Shown here: piece after piece, positions 7,041 to 14,558 of the stretch
How the letters are laid out: each line of letters opens with the position of its first letter
How positions within the stretch are numbered: position 1 is the first letter of the stretch
Source: DATLCI01 sp046714215
Lineage (GTDB): Bacteria; Acidobacteriota; Terriglobia; Terriglobales; Acidobacteriaceae
Assembly (NCBI GenBank): GCA_046714215.1
Contig: JBKKBM010000059.1
Location: forward strand, 1-20,590
Direction: 5' to 3'
DNA length: 20,590 bases
Position numbers and translations under genes: made by a program
The notes under the pieces: model-generated
What the model was told of the DNA's origin: nothing
The model's input: the letters and a program-made list of their open reading frames with translations, nothing else
Databases searched by the model: none

Positions 7041-8294
7041 ATGGCCACGAACGCTGTCGACGCGAATCCTGAACAGCAGAGCACGCCCGGACGCCTCGAT
7101 TCCGTCGACCTTTACCGCGGCCTCATCATGGCCTTCATGGCCCTCGACCATACCCGCGATTTCTTCACCCATCTGCGCTTTTCTCCCGAAGATCTCTCGC
7201 AGACCTACGGGGCGTTGTTCTTTACCCGCTGGATCACCCACCTGTGCGCGCCAGCGTTCTTCTTCCTGGCCGGCACGGGCATGTATCTCTCGCGCAAGCG
7301 TGGTGCGGACCTTTCCAAGTATCTGGCCAGCCGTGGTCTGTGGCTGATGTTCCTGGAACCGACGGTGATGTATGTCGGTTGGATGTTTGGCTGGAATTGG
7401 ACAGCCTTCTTCGGCTTCCTGGTGATCTCCGCCCTGGGCGCCTGCATGATCTTGATGGCCGGCATCGTGCGCCTCCCCACTTGGGCTATAGCGACGTTCG
7501 GCATAGGCATCATCTTCCTGCATAACCTGCTCGACGGCATCAAGCCCGAGACGCTCGGCGGCAAAGGATGGATCATGACCATCCTGCATAATCCCGGCTT
7601 CTGGTCGTTCCGCCTACCGGACCAGCCGCAGGCCGGTTTTTTTGTCCTCTACGTGATCATCCCGTGGGTGGGCGTGATGGCCGCGGGCTACGCGCTCGGC
7701 CCCATTCTGCGGAAGCCCACGGAAGAGCGCCGCAAAGCATTGTGGCTGCTGGGTACCGCCGCTCTGGTGCTCTTCGTCCTCTTACGCACCACGAACATCT
7801 ACGGCAATGCTCCGGGAATAGGTTGGGCGGGCTCCACCGGCACGTTCGCCGTGCAGCCGACGCTAGAAAAGACAGTCATCGCCTTCTTCAACACGGAAAA
7901 ATATCCGCCGTCGTTGCAATACCTGTTGATGACGCTGGGCCCCTGCCTACTGGCGCTGGCATGGTTCGACCGCTTCAGCTTAAAGTCCGCCGTGGGCCGC
8001 ACCCTGGGACAATGGCTGCTCGTCTTTGGCCGCGTACCCATGTTCTATTACATCTGTCACCTGTATGTGATCCACGCGCTCGCCGTCGCCGTGGCGCCGC
8101 TGTTCGGACAGAACTGGCGCTGGATGATCAACGGAGGCTTCTTCACCGGGCCGCCACCTCCGGGCTACGGGCACAACCTACCCTTCATCTACCTGATGTG
8201 GCTTACGGCGCTGGTCATCCTTTATTTCCCGTGCCGCTGGTACGCCGACCTGAAGCAGCGACGCAAAGATCTGAAGATCCTGAGCTACATCTAA
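7041..8294 (+). CDS. DUF1624 / HGSNAT-like multi-pass membrane protein
   Basis: This is 417 residues. The N-terminal segment RLDSVDLYRGLIMAFMALDHTRDFF (about 18-42) matches the start of the DUF1624/heparan-alpha-glucosaminide N-acetyltransferase catalytic family, including the LDHTRDFF motif in the first helix. TRWITHLCAPAFFFLAGTGMYLSRKRG follows. At least eight further hydrophobic helices are visible, ending before a basic C-terminus (KQRRKDLKILSYI). Family members are thought to be acyltransferases acting at the membrane on sugars, but the bacterial substrates are generally unknown. The ATG at 7041 is chosen over a TTG two codons earlier because GGAG (7028-7031) lies nine bases before it. 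A TATCCT box at 6998-7003 could be the -10. The stop is followed by a repeat cluster. Confidence 0.85.
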   Translation: MATNAVDANPEQQSTPGRLDSVDLYRGLIMAFMALDHTRDFFTHLRFSPEDLSQTYGALFFTRWITHLCAPAFFFLAGTGMYLSRKRGADLSKYLASRGLWLMFLEPTVMYVGWMFGWNWTAFFGFLVISALGACMILMAGIVRLPTWAIATFGIGIIFLHNLLDGIKPETLGGKGWIMTILHNPGFWSFRLPDQPQAGFFVLYVIIPWVGVMAAGYALGPILRKPTEERRKALWLLGTAALVLFVLLRTTNIYGNAPGIGWAGSTGTFAVQPTLEKTVIAFFNTEKYPPSLQYLLMTLGPCLLALAWFDRFSLKSAVGRTLGQWLLVFGRVPMFYYICHLYVIHALAVAVAPLFGQNWRWMINGGFFTGPPPPGYGHNLPFIYLMWLTALVILYFPCRWYADLKQRRKDLKILSYI

Positions 8295-8315
8295 AACCGC
8301 CTGGGACTAGGCACA

Positions 8316-8410
8316 GCACGGCTCAGCCGTGTGTCCGGTTGACCATGACATCCAGCGTTCTTCGCTGGTCTTCATCCCGAGACTACTGAACGCACGGCTT
8401 TAGCCGCTGG
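8316..8410. repeat. Cluster of short palindromic repeats
   Basis: The gap between the DUF1624-like gene and the YHS gene holds three small hairpins in series. They are CACGG-CTCAG-CCGTG (8317-8331), CCAGCG-TTCTT-CGCTGG (8352-8368) and CGGCT-TT-AGCCG (8395-8406, followed by CTGGG). A TCATCCCGA remnant lies at 8372-8380. The last core matches that at 3215-3226. It could also act as a shared transcription end for the two convergent genes, but there is no T-run. Confidence 0.6.
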
Positions 8411-8428
8411 GTTTTCAGGCACTTGCTT

Positions 8429-8584
8429 TTAGGCCGCTGCCTCTTCTACGAACTCGCCCGGGTTATGGGTAAACTTCTCTTCGCAGCCCCGCGAACAGAA
8501 ATAAAAATCCTGGCCGTTATATTCGGTGTGACCGGCGGCATCGTTTTCAGTGATTTCCATCTTGCAGACCGGATCGATTGGCAT
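8429..8584 (-). CDS. YHS-domain metal-binding miniprotein
   Basis: This 51-residue protein consists of essentially one YHS domain: MPIDPVCKMEITENDAAG, then EYNGQDFYFCSRGCEEKF and NPGEF. The cysteines Cys7, Cys30 and Cys34 are the likely metal ligands (CxM plus CxxxC). YHS domains occur in copper/heavy-metal handling and in multicomponent monooxygenase contexts, and stand-alone copies are common. The start is set by AGGAG six bases before the ATG at 8582-8584; the open frame upstream of it is not convincing. It is divergent from the CADD-like gene, with a 176-base shared region between them. A functional link to that diiron-type protein is possible but unproven. Confidence 0.88.
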   Translation of the reverse strand: MPIDPVCKMEITENDAAGHTEYNGQDFYFCSRGCEEKFTHNPGEFVEEAAA

Positions 8585-8633
8585 AGTGTCTCCTGGCCAA
8601 GTTAGATGGCCCGCTTTCAACGCGTGTTGTCGC

Positions 8634-8690
8634 CGCACGCTCGCCCACGCGCTCCGTTTTCGCACAAATGCACTGGCACGCACGCTCGCC
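8634..8690. repeat. Direct repeat CGCACGCTCGCC in a divergent promoter region
   Basis: Identical 12-mers lie at 8634-8645 and 8679-8690, 45 bases apart start to start, in the gap between the YHS gene and the CADD-like gene. They may be paired regulator sites or a chance GC-rich repeat. Confidence 0.3.
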
Positions 8691-8726
8691 AGCATTTATC
8701 CTTAGAAATATCCTTGAAAAGTAATC

Positions 8727-8750
8727 TTCGTAAAGGAATTCGTAAAGGAA
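8727..8750. repeat. Perfect 12-bp tandem repeat carrying Shine-Dalgarno-like motifs
   Basis: TTCGTAAAGGAA occurs twice head to tail (8727-8738 and 8739-8750). It is followed at once by another AAAGGA (8750-8755), five bases before the ATG at 8761. The message therefore carries three evenly spaced AAAGGA sites. The last is at normal ribosome-binding distance. Confidence 0.7.
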
Positions 8751-8760
8751 AAGGACGCTC

Positions 8761-9465
8761 ATGACCTCGACCACCACCACCCGCAACGCCCCCTTTTGGA
8801 ATGAACTGGAACAGCGCATCGCGCCCTTCGACCTGCTCTGCCATCCCTACTACAAGGCTTGGACCGCGGGCGAGCTCACCCAGACCGACCTCCGGGAATA
8901 TGCATCCGACTATTACCACCACGTGGCTGCGTTCCCCACGTATTTGAGCGCGCTGCACACCCGCTTGGTGGATGGCGAACTGCGCCGTGCCGTGCTGCGC
9001 AATCTTTGCGAAGAAGAGATTGAAGGCAGCGCTCACAGCGACCTGTGGCTGAACTTCGCCGAAGGCATGGGCGGAGACCGCGACTCCATCCGCGAGAGCG
9101 AGCCCATCCAGGAGTTACAGGATCTCATGCTGCGCTTCCGCAACATTGCCGCCTCCGGCACCATTCCCGCCGCTATGGCCGCGTTCTATGTGTATGAATC
9201 GCAGGTGCCGCGGGTGGCCCGCGAGAAGGCCCGTGGCTTGAAAGAGATGTACGGCGCCGACGCGAAGACGTGCGGCTATTTCACGCTGCACCAGACTGCT
9301 GACGTCTTCCACTCGCAGGTTTGGCGCGACCAGCTCAACAACCTGCTGGACGTCGAGCCTGAAGCCGGCGGGGAAGCGTTGATCGCCGCGGAGTCTGCCG
9401 CCCGCGCCTTGTGGACCGCGCTCGATGGCATCGAACGCAAGCGCCAGGCCGCCAAGCTGAACTAG
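8761..9465 (+). CDS. CADD-family haem-oxygenase-fold protein, likely self-sacrificing p-aminobenzoate synthase
   Basis: This 234-residue protein is all-helical, of the TenA/PqqC/CADD superfamily. Chlamydial CADD is a dimetal oxygenase that makes p-aminobenzoate for folate from its own Tyr27, with Lys152 as amino donor. Its metal ligands, from memory, are Glu81, His88, Glu142, His174, Asp178 and His181. This protein has the same pattern at a near-constant offset: Glu85 and His92 (EEEIEGSAH), Glu146 (YVYES), and His177, Asp181, His184 (HQTADVFH). Tyr31 (CHPYYKAW), Tyr47 (REYASDYY) and Lys156 (REKARG) fall where the sacrificial and donor residues are expected. PqqC and TenA are the alternatives, but the residue pattern favours CADD. 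It is divergent from a YHS protein and ends in a strong terminator, so it is transcribed alone. Residue equivalence is inferred from spacing, not from a computed alignment. Confidence 0.85.
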   Translation: MTSTTTTRNAPFWNELEQRIAPFDLLCHPYYKAWTAGELTQTDLREYASDYYHHVAAFPTYLSALHTRLVDGELRRAVLRNLCEEEIEGSAHSDLWLNFAEGMGGDRDSIRESEPIQELQDLMLRFRNIAASGTIPAAMAAFYVYESQVPRVAREKARGLKEMYGADAKTCGYFTLHQTADVFHSQVWRDQLNNLLDVEPEAGGEALIAAESAARALWTALDGIERKRQAAKLN

Positions 9466-9484
9466 TTCCTATTTCAAGCAAATC

Positions 9485-9510
9485 AGCCCTGCCGAGAGGC
9501 AGGGCTTTTT
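9485..9510 (+). terminator. Rho-independent terminator after the CADD-like gene
   Basis: AGCCCTGCC (9485-9493) pairs perfectly with GGCAGGGCT (9498-9506) around a GAGA loop and runs into five Ts. Confidence 0.95.
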
Positions 9511-9527
9511 CATTGCGGATCGTTTTT

Positions 9528-9543
9528 CTCTGTGTCTCTGTGT
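9528..9543. repeat. Tandem CTCTGTGT repeat upstream of thrS
   Basis: Two adjacent copies of CTCTGTGT lie between the terminator and the thrS promoter region, followed by CACCGTGGTGAA. I have seen this phrase as a common intergenic motif in related bacteria. Its function is unknown. Confidence 0.4.
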
Positions 9544-9565
9544 CACCGTGGTGAAGGAGGTTTTT

Positions 9566-9574
9566 TGCTACACT
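9566..9574 (+). promoter_or_regulatory. Candidate extended -10 promoter of thrS
   Basis: TGCTACACT is an extended -10 (TGnTACACT). No clear -35 is visible. It would give a leader of roughly 55 bases before the ATG at 9635. I see no T-box or long leader structure. Confidence 0.4.
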
Positions 9575-9634
9575 AAAACCTTATTCCCATGCGCGCAGGG
9601 CGGTTTGTGTACGCGTCCGCGCGTGGAGACCCAA

Positions 9635-11596
9635 ATGTCCGAAACCATCGCAGTTAAGCTTCCCGACGGCTCCATCAAACAACTTCCCCAAGGATCCACC
9701 CCACTCGACGTCGCTAAGTCGATCGGGTCCCGCCTCGCCGAGGCCGCGTTGGCCGCACAAATGCGGCATAACGGCAAAGATGCTGTCATCATCGACCTCA
9801 GCAAGCCGCTCACCGAGGACGTTGAACTTCGCATCCTCACGGAGAAAGATCCGGAATCGCTTGAAGTCTTCCGGCATTCGTCGGCGCATTTGCTGGCGAC
9901 GGCCGTGCTCGAACTGTTTCCTGAGACCAAGCTGGGTCACGGTCCGCCCACCGAGTCCGGATTCTTCTACGATTTCTATCGCGAGGCCAAATTCACGCCC
10001 GAAGACCTCATCCGCCTCGAACAGCGCATGCTGGAGATCGTGCAGCGCGACGAAAAATTTGTGCGTGAGTTCGTGCCGCGCAAAGAAGGTCTGGAAAAGT
10101 ACAAGCGTGAAGGCGATTTCATGAAAGTCCACTTCATCGAGCAATTCACCAAGCCTGATGAAGCCATCTCCACCTATCGCAACGGCAACTTTTCCGATTT
10201 CTGCCGCGGTCCGCACATCCCGTCCACCGGGCGCATCAAGGCCTTCAAGCTGCTCAACATTGCGGGCGCTTACTGGCTGGGCGATGAGAAGAACCAGCAG
10301 CTTCAGCGCATCTACGGCACCGCGTTTTATTCCAAGATGCTGCTCGACGAATATCTCAACCAGATCGAAGAAGCGAAGAAGCGCGACCACCGCGTCCTGG
10401 GCAAGCAGCTCGACCTCTTCTCCATTCAGGAACTCGCCGGGCCCGGCCTCATCTTCTGGCATCCCAAGGGCGGGCTCATCCGCAAGACGATGGAAGACTG
10501 GATGCGCGATGAATATCTGAAGCGCGGCTACTCGCTCGTCTACACGCCGCACGTCGCCCGCGTGGACTTGTGGAAGACCAGCGGGCACGAGGGTTATTAC
10601 GCGCAGAACATGTTCACCCCCATGGAGCTCGACGATGCGGACTACCGCATGAAGCCCATGAACTGCCCCTTCCACATCCTCATCTACAAGGACACGCTGC
10701 GCAGCTATCGCGACCTGCCCGTGCGTCTGGGTGAGTTGGGCACCGTTTATCGCTATGAGCGCAGCGGCGTGATGCATGGCCTATTGCGCGTCCGCGGCTT
10801 CACCCAGGACGACGCACACATCTTTTGCACCCCTGACCAGATCGAAGACGAGATCATCGGCTGCATGGACTTCGCGCTCGCCGTGCTCGAGACTTTCGGC
10901 TTCAAGGACTACCAGGTCGAACTCTCCATCTGGGATCCCAACGACCGCGCCAAGTACCTGGGCGGGGAAGAGAAGTGGAAGCTCGCCATCAGCTCGCTCG
11001 AGAATGCGCTGAAGCGGAAGAACATTCCGTATAAGACCATTCCCGGCGAGGCGGCGTTTTACGGCCCCAAGATCGACGTCAAGCTAGTCGACGCCATCGG
11101 CCGCCTCTGGCAGCTCTCCACCGTGCAGTTCGACTTCACCTTGCCGGAGCGCTTTCAGTTGGAATATGTGGGCGAAGACGGCCAGCGCCATCAGCCGCTC
11201 ATGGTCCACCGCGCGCTGTATGGATCCATCGAGCGCTTCTTCGGTGTGTTGATCGAGCATTACGCCGGAGCTTTCCCGGTGTGGTTGGCACCTTTGCAAG
11301 TTGCGATGGTCCCCATCGCCGAGCGCCACGCCGATTACGCCAACCAGGTCGCGAAGCAATTGGAAGAAATCGGCGTCCACGTCCACGTAGACGCGCGCTC
11401 TGAGAAGATGAACGCCAAGATCCGCGAACACGCGATGCAGAAGGTCCCCTTCGTGGTGGTGGTCGGCGACAAGGAAGCCGCGGAGAACAAAGTCAGTGTT
11501 CGCACTCGCGGCAAAGGCGACGAAGGCCAGCAATCAGTGGAGGAATTCATCGCGCGGGTCAAAAAATTGATTGAGACCCGGGCGGCGGAGATTTAG
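9635..11596 (+). CDS. thrS: Threonyl-tRNA synthetase
   Basis: This class II synthetase, 653 residues, charges tRNA-Thr. The domain order is normal. A TGS domain comes first (residues 1-68, KLPDGSIKQLPQGSTPLDVAKSIG). The N2 editing domain follows, with HSSAH (81-85) and FCRGPH (Cys190, His194), which clears Ser-tRNA-Thr. The catalytic core has zinc ligands Cys344 (MNCPFH), His395 (QDDAHIFC) and His525 (MVHRALYGS), and the anticodon-binding domain starts at about 550. The ATG at 9635 is preferred because GGAG lies six bases before it and it begins the TGS domain; the frame's upstream GTG at 9548 would overlap the promoter. The usual thrS-infC neighbourhood is not present here: a secreted-protein gene follows after 283 bases. 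Confidence 0.97.
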   Translation: MSETIAVKLPDGSIKQLPQGSTPLDVAKSIGSRLAEAALAAQMRHNGKDAVIIDLSKPLTEDVELRILTEKDPESLEVFRHSSAHLLATAVLELFPETKLGHGPPTESGFFYDFYREAKFTPEDLIRLEQRMLEIVQRDEKFVREFVPRKEGLEKYKREGDFMKVHFIEQFTKPDEAISTYRNGNFSDFCRGPHIPSTGRIKAFKLLNIAGAYWLGDEKNQQLQRIYGTAFYSKMLLDEYLNQIEEAKKRDHRVLGKQLDLFSIQELAGPGLIFWHPKGGLIRKTMEDWMRDEYLKRGYSLVYTPHVARVDLWKTSGHEGYYAQNMFTPMELDDADYRMKPMNCPFHILIYKDTLRSYRDLPVRLGELGTVYRYERSGVMHGLLRVRGFTQDDAHIFCTPDQIEDEIIGCMDFALAVLETFGFKDYQVELSIWDPNDRAKYLGGEEKWKLAISSLENALKRKNIPYKTIPGEAAFYGPKIDVKLVDAIGRLWQLSTVQFDFTLPERFQLEYVGEDGQRHQPLMVHRALYGSIERFFGVLIEHYAGAFPVWLAPLQVAMVPIAERHADYANQVAKQLEEIGVHVHVDARSEKMNAKIREHAMQKVPFVVVVGDKEAAENKVSVRTRGKGDEGQQSVEEFIARVKKLIETRAAEI

Positions 11597-11879
11597 GGTG
11601 GAGTTCGATCGCGTTGATTGTTATGACAAGATTTCGGTCAGGAACCCAAGGGGTTGGGTGGGCGCGCCTCCCAGGGTAGAGCGGCGTGCGACACGGTCTC
11701 AAGAGGAGCTGGGGCGCTGAGTTCAGTCATGGTTGGGCTTGATCATCCCCTGGTTTTACCCAAGGATCTTAAGGAAAAACGGCCTATACCAGAGCACGAC
11801 ATTTTCACGCTTTCCTCACTGCAACTACCGCATGTTTGCCGGGTTATTGGGTATAAGCTTATTGTGCTATAACAGGTTT
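11597..11879 (+). other. Gap between thrS and the secreted coiled-coil gene
   Basis: This 283-base gap holds a perfect 6-bp hairpin, ACCCAA-GGGG-TTGGGT (11644-11659), without a T-run. It could be the processed 3' end of the thrS message. At the far end is a candidate promoter: TATAAC (11868-11873) six bases before the next ATG. An open frame covers 11733-11879 upstream of that ATG, but its translation shows no protein-like features. I see no RNA gene. Confidence 0.5.
11868..11873 (+). promoter_or_regulatory. Candidate -10 box (TATAAC) immediately before an ATG
   Basis: TATAAC ends six bases before the ATG at 11880, so the expected start of transcription falls on or next to the A of the ATG. 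A weak TTATTG lies 18 bp upstream (11844-11849). Confidence 0.45.
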
Positions 11880-12725
11880 ATGCACCGCCCCTTTTCCATC
11901 GCGATCTTTGTCGCCAGCGCGCTCTTGGCTGCCCAGGTGGAAGTCCACGCGCAGGCGCAGCAACCACGCCCGGGCGGAGTGCGCCGTCACGCGGACTATC
12001 CGCAGATTGTTACCCCGCAAATCGCTCCGCATCGCGGCCAACACCATCGCGGCGGTGGCGGTAGCGTTCAAATCGGCATCGGTATTGGAGTCGGACAGTC
12101 CGGCGATCATCACAACTTTCGCGATCGCGGCGCCGTTTACGGCCACCGCTGCTTGCGTGGCGGCTGCAACTTTGCGGGCGCCTACTACCCTTATTACGCG
12201 CTCCCGGTTTACATGGGACCGACCGCCATCATTGAGAGCAACGGTCCCGATTTTAACGACCGGCCGTCGGCGTATACCATCGGTTATGGCACGGGCAGGG
12301 TGCCGCCCGAGTATGTCGCCCCCGGCGCGGACGCGGTGTCGGCGGCCTATCGCCAGGGACAGCTGGAGCAGCGCATCACTTCGCTGGCCGATGAAGTGGC
12401 CCGTCTTCGCGCCGAGAAAGAAGCCCGTGAACGAGATGCCGCGCGCCGCAACGATCCGAATCGCATTGGTGAATCATTCGCCAACGCCAGCACCCTAGAC
12501 TCGAACGCCCCCAGCTCCGGCCCCACTGCGGCCGCCACCGCCACGCTCGTCTTCCGCAATGGCCAGCGCCTCGACGTCGCCAATTACGCCATTGTGGGCC
12601 AGACGCTTTGGGTATTTGACGAGCAGCGTGCCCGCCGGGTCCCTCTCGCCACTCTCAATCTCGACGCCACCCGCAAAGCCAACGCTGAGAACGGCTTCGA
12701 GTTCAAACTTCCCGCCCAAAAATAA
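11880..12725 (+). CDS. Secreted protein with Gly/His-rich segment, coiled coil and an acidobacterial-type C-terminal domain
   Basis: This is 281 residues. A Sec signal peptide (SIAIFVASALLAAQVEVHAQA, cut near residue 25) is followed by a His/Gly-rich region (HRGQHHRGGGGSVQIGIGIGVGQ, about 51-73) and a two-Cys segment (CLRGGC, 91-96). A Tyr-rich stretch comes next, then a charged coiled coil (QLEQRITSLADEVARLRAEK, about 161-180). The last 60 residues (ATLVFRNGQRLDVANYAIVGQTLWV, then LNLDATRKANAENGFEF) resemble a small beta domain that I recall from many acidobacterial exported proteins. Its role is unknown. The ATG follows a TATAAC box with no Shine-Dalgarno. The gene is convergent with the DinB-like gene, with seven bases between stops. 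Confidence 0.75.
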   Translation: MHRPFSIAIFVASALLAAQVEVHAQAQQPRPGGVRRHADYPQIVTPQIAPHRGQHHRGGGGSVQIGIGIGVGQSGDHHNFRDRGAVYGHRCLRGGCNFAGAYYPYYALPVYMGPTAIIESNGPDFNDRPSAYTIGYGTGRVPPEYVAPGADAVSAAYRQGQLEQRITSLADEVARLRAEKEARERDAARRNDPNRIGESFANASTLDSNAPSSGPTAAATATLVFRNGQRLDVANYAIVGQTLWVFDEQRARRVPLATLNLDATRKANAENGFEFKLPAQK

Positions 12726-12732
12726 TCGCCGC

Positions 12733-13263
12733 TTACGCGAGGTAGCGCTCGCGCAGAACCTTCCAATGGTGCTCCACGTGTCCCACCAGCACGTGGGCTA
12801 GCGCGCGTACGGATATCTCATTGCCGCTGGCCGTTCCGCGGCGCTGCCAAGCCGCGTCGTCCAACTGTTGGAACATCAGGCTGTTGGCCTTGCGCACGAG
12901 TTCAAACTCTGCGATCAAGTCCGCCATCTGGCTGCGGCCATGCCCCGCCGCGCGCACGTAATCATCCTGCTCGAATCCCGGCAGCGGATTCTTATCTGCC
13001 CGCGCAAAGCGAAGCGCACGATAGGCAAAGATGCGTTCGCCATCGACGATGTGCCCCAGCATCTCTTTCACGCTCCACTTTCCGGGCGCATAGCGGTAGT
13101 CGCCTTTAGCCTCGGGAATGGCCCGCAAGAACGCCACAAACTTCTTGGTCTGCGCCTCCAGTGTGGCCACCACATCGCCTTCCGGCACCAGGTCGATGTA
13201 GCGAGAGTAATACTCTGCGTATTCATTCTTATCGAGCTTCTGCATGCGCGCCGTGACCGTCAT
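12733..13263 (-). CDS. DinB-family (DfsA-like) putative metal-dependent protein
   Basis: This 176-residue four-helix-bundle protein shows the DinB signature: APGKWSVKEMLGHIVDGERIFAYR (about 59-82) with His71. A second cluster, AHVLVGHVEHHWKVLRERY (156-174), supplies His162 and His166. Together these form the usual three-His metal site. Members include thiol-S-transferases and damage-induced proteins; the substrate here cannot be told. The start at 13263 is chosen because GGAGG lies five bases before that ATG; an ATG four codons earlier contains the same GGAGG and has no site of its own. It is divergent from the MFS gene. Confidence 0.9.
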   Translation of the reverse strand: MTVTARMQKLDKNEYAEYYSRYIDLVPEGDVVATLEAQTKKFVAFLRAIPEAKGDYRYAPGKWSVKEMLGHIVDGERIFAYRALRFARADKNPLPGFEQDDYVRAAGHGRSQMADLIAEFELVRKANSLMFQQLDDAAWQRRGTASGNEISVRALAHVLVGHVEHHWKVLRERYLA

Positions 13264-13315
13264 ACTTGCCTCCATTCAGGATCTCTAAATCTTACCGGAA
13301 TCCACACCCAGCATT

Positions 13316-13321
13316 TACAAT
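13316..13321 (+). promoter_or_regulatory. Candidate -10 box (TACAAT) of the MFS gene
   Basis: TACAAT ends ten bases before the first ATG at 13332 and 13 before the second. No Shine-Dalgarno is visible (the spacer is TCCCCCGCATC read as CCCCC-rich), and TTACCG lies 18 bp upstream as a weak -35. Confidence 0.45.
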
Positions 13322-13331
13322 CCCCCGCATC

Positions 13332-14558
13332 ATGATGGCGACCTCGGACAATATGTCTCGTGGAAATTGGCACGCCGTCACCGCCGGCTTTCTCGGGTGG
13401 ACCCTCGACGCCTTCGATTTCTTCGTCGTCATCTTTCTCTACGACACCCTTGCCGCCCACTTCAATGTGCCCAAAAGCCAGATCTTGTGGGCCGTTTCCG
13501 CAACGCTCTTTTTCCGCCCCGTCGGCGCTATAATCTTCGGACTCCTGGCCGACCGCTACGGACGCCGCGTCCCCCTGATGGCCAACGTCATCTTTTTTTC
13601 CGCCGTCGGTTGCGCCACCGGCTTCGTCAACAGTTATGCCGTGTTCTTTGTGTTGCGCTGCCTCTACGGCATCGGCATGGGCGGAGAGTGGGGTGTAGGC
13701 GCATCGCTCGCCATGGAGAACGCGCCGCCGCGCTGGCGCGGCCTGCTCTCCGGCATCCTGCAAAGCGGATATTCCATCGGCTACCTGCTTGCCGCCGTCG
13801 CCGCCCGCGTCATCCTGCCTGACCTCAGTTGGCGCTGGATGTTTTGGATCGGCGGTGTGCCCGCGCTCCTCGCGCTCTACATCCGCTCCAGCGTCCCGGA
13901 ATCAGAAGCCTGGCGCCAACACCGGCTGCCAGACTTCGCCTCCATCACTCGCATGGTCGCGGGCCAGTGGAAGCGCTTCGCCTACCTCGTTCTGCTGATG
14001 ACGCTCTTCATGTTCCTCTCGCACGGCACGCAGGACCTCTATCCCGATTTTCTGAAGACCGAGTTCAAAGTTCCGCCGCGCACCGTGGCTGACCTCGCCA
14101 TCCTCTACAACATCGGAGCCGTGCTGGGCGCGGTCATCTTCGGACACCTCTCCGAACGCATCGGCCGCCGCATGAGCATCATCGCCGCTCTATCGTTAAG
14201 TTTTTCCGTGCTGCCCTTCTGGGCCTTTGGCGGCGACGTCCTTGTCCTCGCCTGCGGCGCGTTCATCATGCAGATGGGCGTGCAGGGCGCGTGGGGCATC
14301 ATACCCGCACATTTGAATGAGATGGCGCCGGATTCCGTCCGCGGCCTCATGCCTGGCCTCGCTTACCAGATGGGCATCCTCTTCGCTTCGCCCACCACCA
14401 ACATCCAGCACGCTCTGCAAGAAAGTTTCGGATACAGTTGGGCCATCGGCGGCTTTGAATTCGTCGTGATCATCTCGCTCGCGCTGGTCACGTGGCTAGG
14501 CACCGAGCAAAAAGGGAAGAGCTTCACCCGCCCCGTGGTGGCCGCAGTCGATAGCTGA
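13332..14558 (+). CDS. MFS transporter, sialate/carboxylate:H+ symporter-like
   Basis: This is 408 residues with about 12 hydrophobic helices. GFLGWTLDAFDFFVVIFL in helix 1 (about 19-36), with its Asp26 and Asp29, is typical of the sialate:H+ symporter group that includes NanT and lactate/carboxylate carriers. MFS motif A appears in loop 2-3 (GLLADRYGRRVPL, 70-82) and again in loop 8-9 (GHLSERIGRRMS). RCLYGIGMGGEWGVGASLAMENAPPRWRG is the conserved helix 4-5 region. Likely substrates are organic acids taken up with protons, but sugar acids are possible. Two ATGs are adjacent; the first is used. It is divergent from the DinB-like gene and convergent with the nitroreductase, six bases between stops. 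Confidence 0.9.
   Translation: MMATSDNMSRGNWHAVTAGFLGWTLDAFDFFVVIFLYDTLAAHFNVPKSQILWAVSATLFFRPVGAIIFGLLADRYGRRVPLMANVIFFSAVGCATGFVNSYAVFFVLRCLYGIGMGGEWGVGASLAMENAPPRWRGLLSGILQSGYSIGYLLAAVAARVILPDLSWRWMFWIGGVPALLALYIRSSVPESEAWRQHRLPDFASITRMVAGQWKRFAYLVLLMTLFMFLSHGTQDLYPDFLKTEFKVPPRTVADLAILYNIGAVLGAVIFGHLSERIGRRMSIIAALSLSFSVLPFWAFGGDVLVLACGAFIMQMGVQGAWGIIPAHLNEMAPDSVRGLMPGLAYQMGILFASPTTNIQHALQESFGYSWAIGGFEFVVIISLALVTWLGTEQKGKSFTRPVVAAVDS

Noticed and set aside
9548..9634. GTG start at 9548 for thrS
   Set aside because: GTGAAGGAGG looks tempting, but this start lies upstream of the extended -10 box and adds 29 residues before the TGS domain. The ATG at 9635 has GGAG six bases ahead.
9511..9634. 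T-box or other riboswitch before thrS, and likewise before valS at 17528-17624
   Set aside because: The leaders are short (about 10-60 bases), with no specifier-stem or T-box-like sequence.
9581..10777. 398-codon reverse open frame inside thrS
   Set aside because: It lies wholly opposite a clear thrS and its composition is that of an antisense shadow in high-GC DNA.
11644..11659. Hairpin after thrS as an intrinsic terminator
   Set aside because: The stem is only 6 bp and no T-run follows, so I record it only as a possible processed 3' end.
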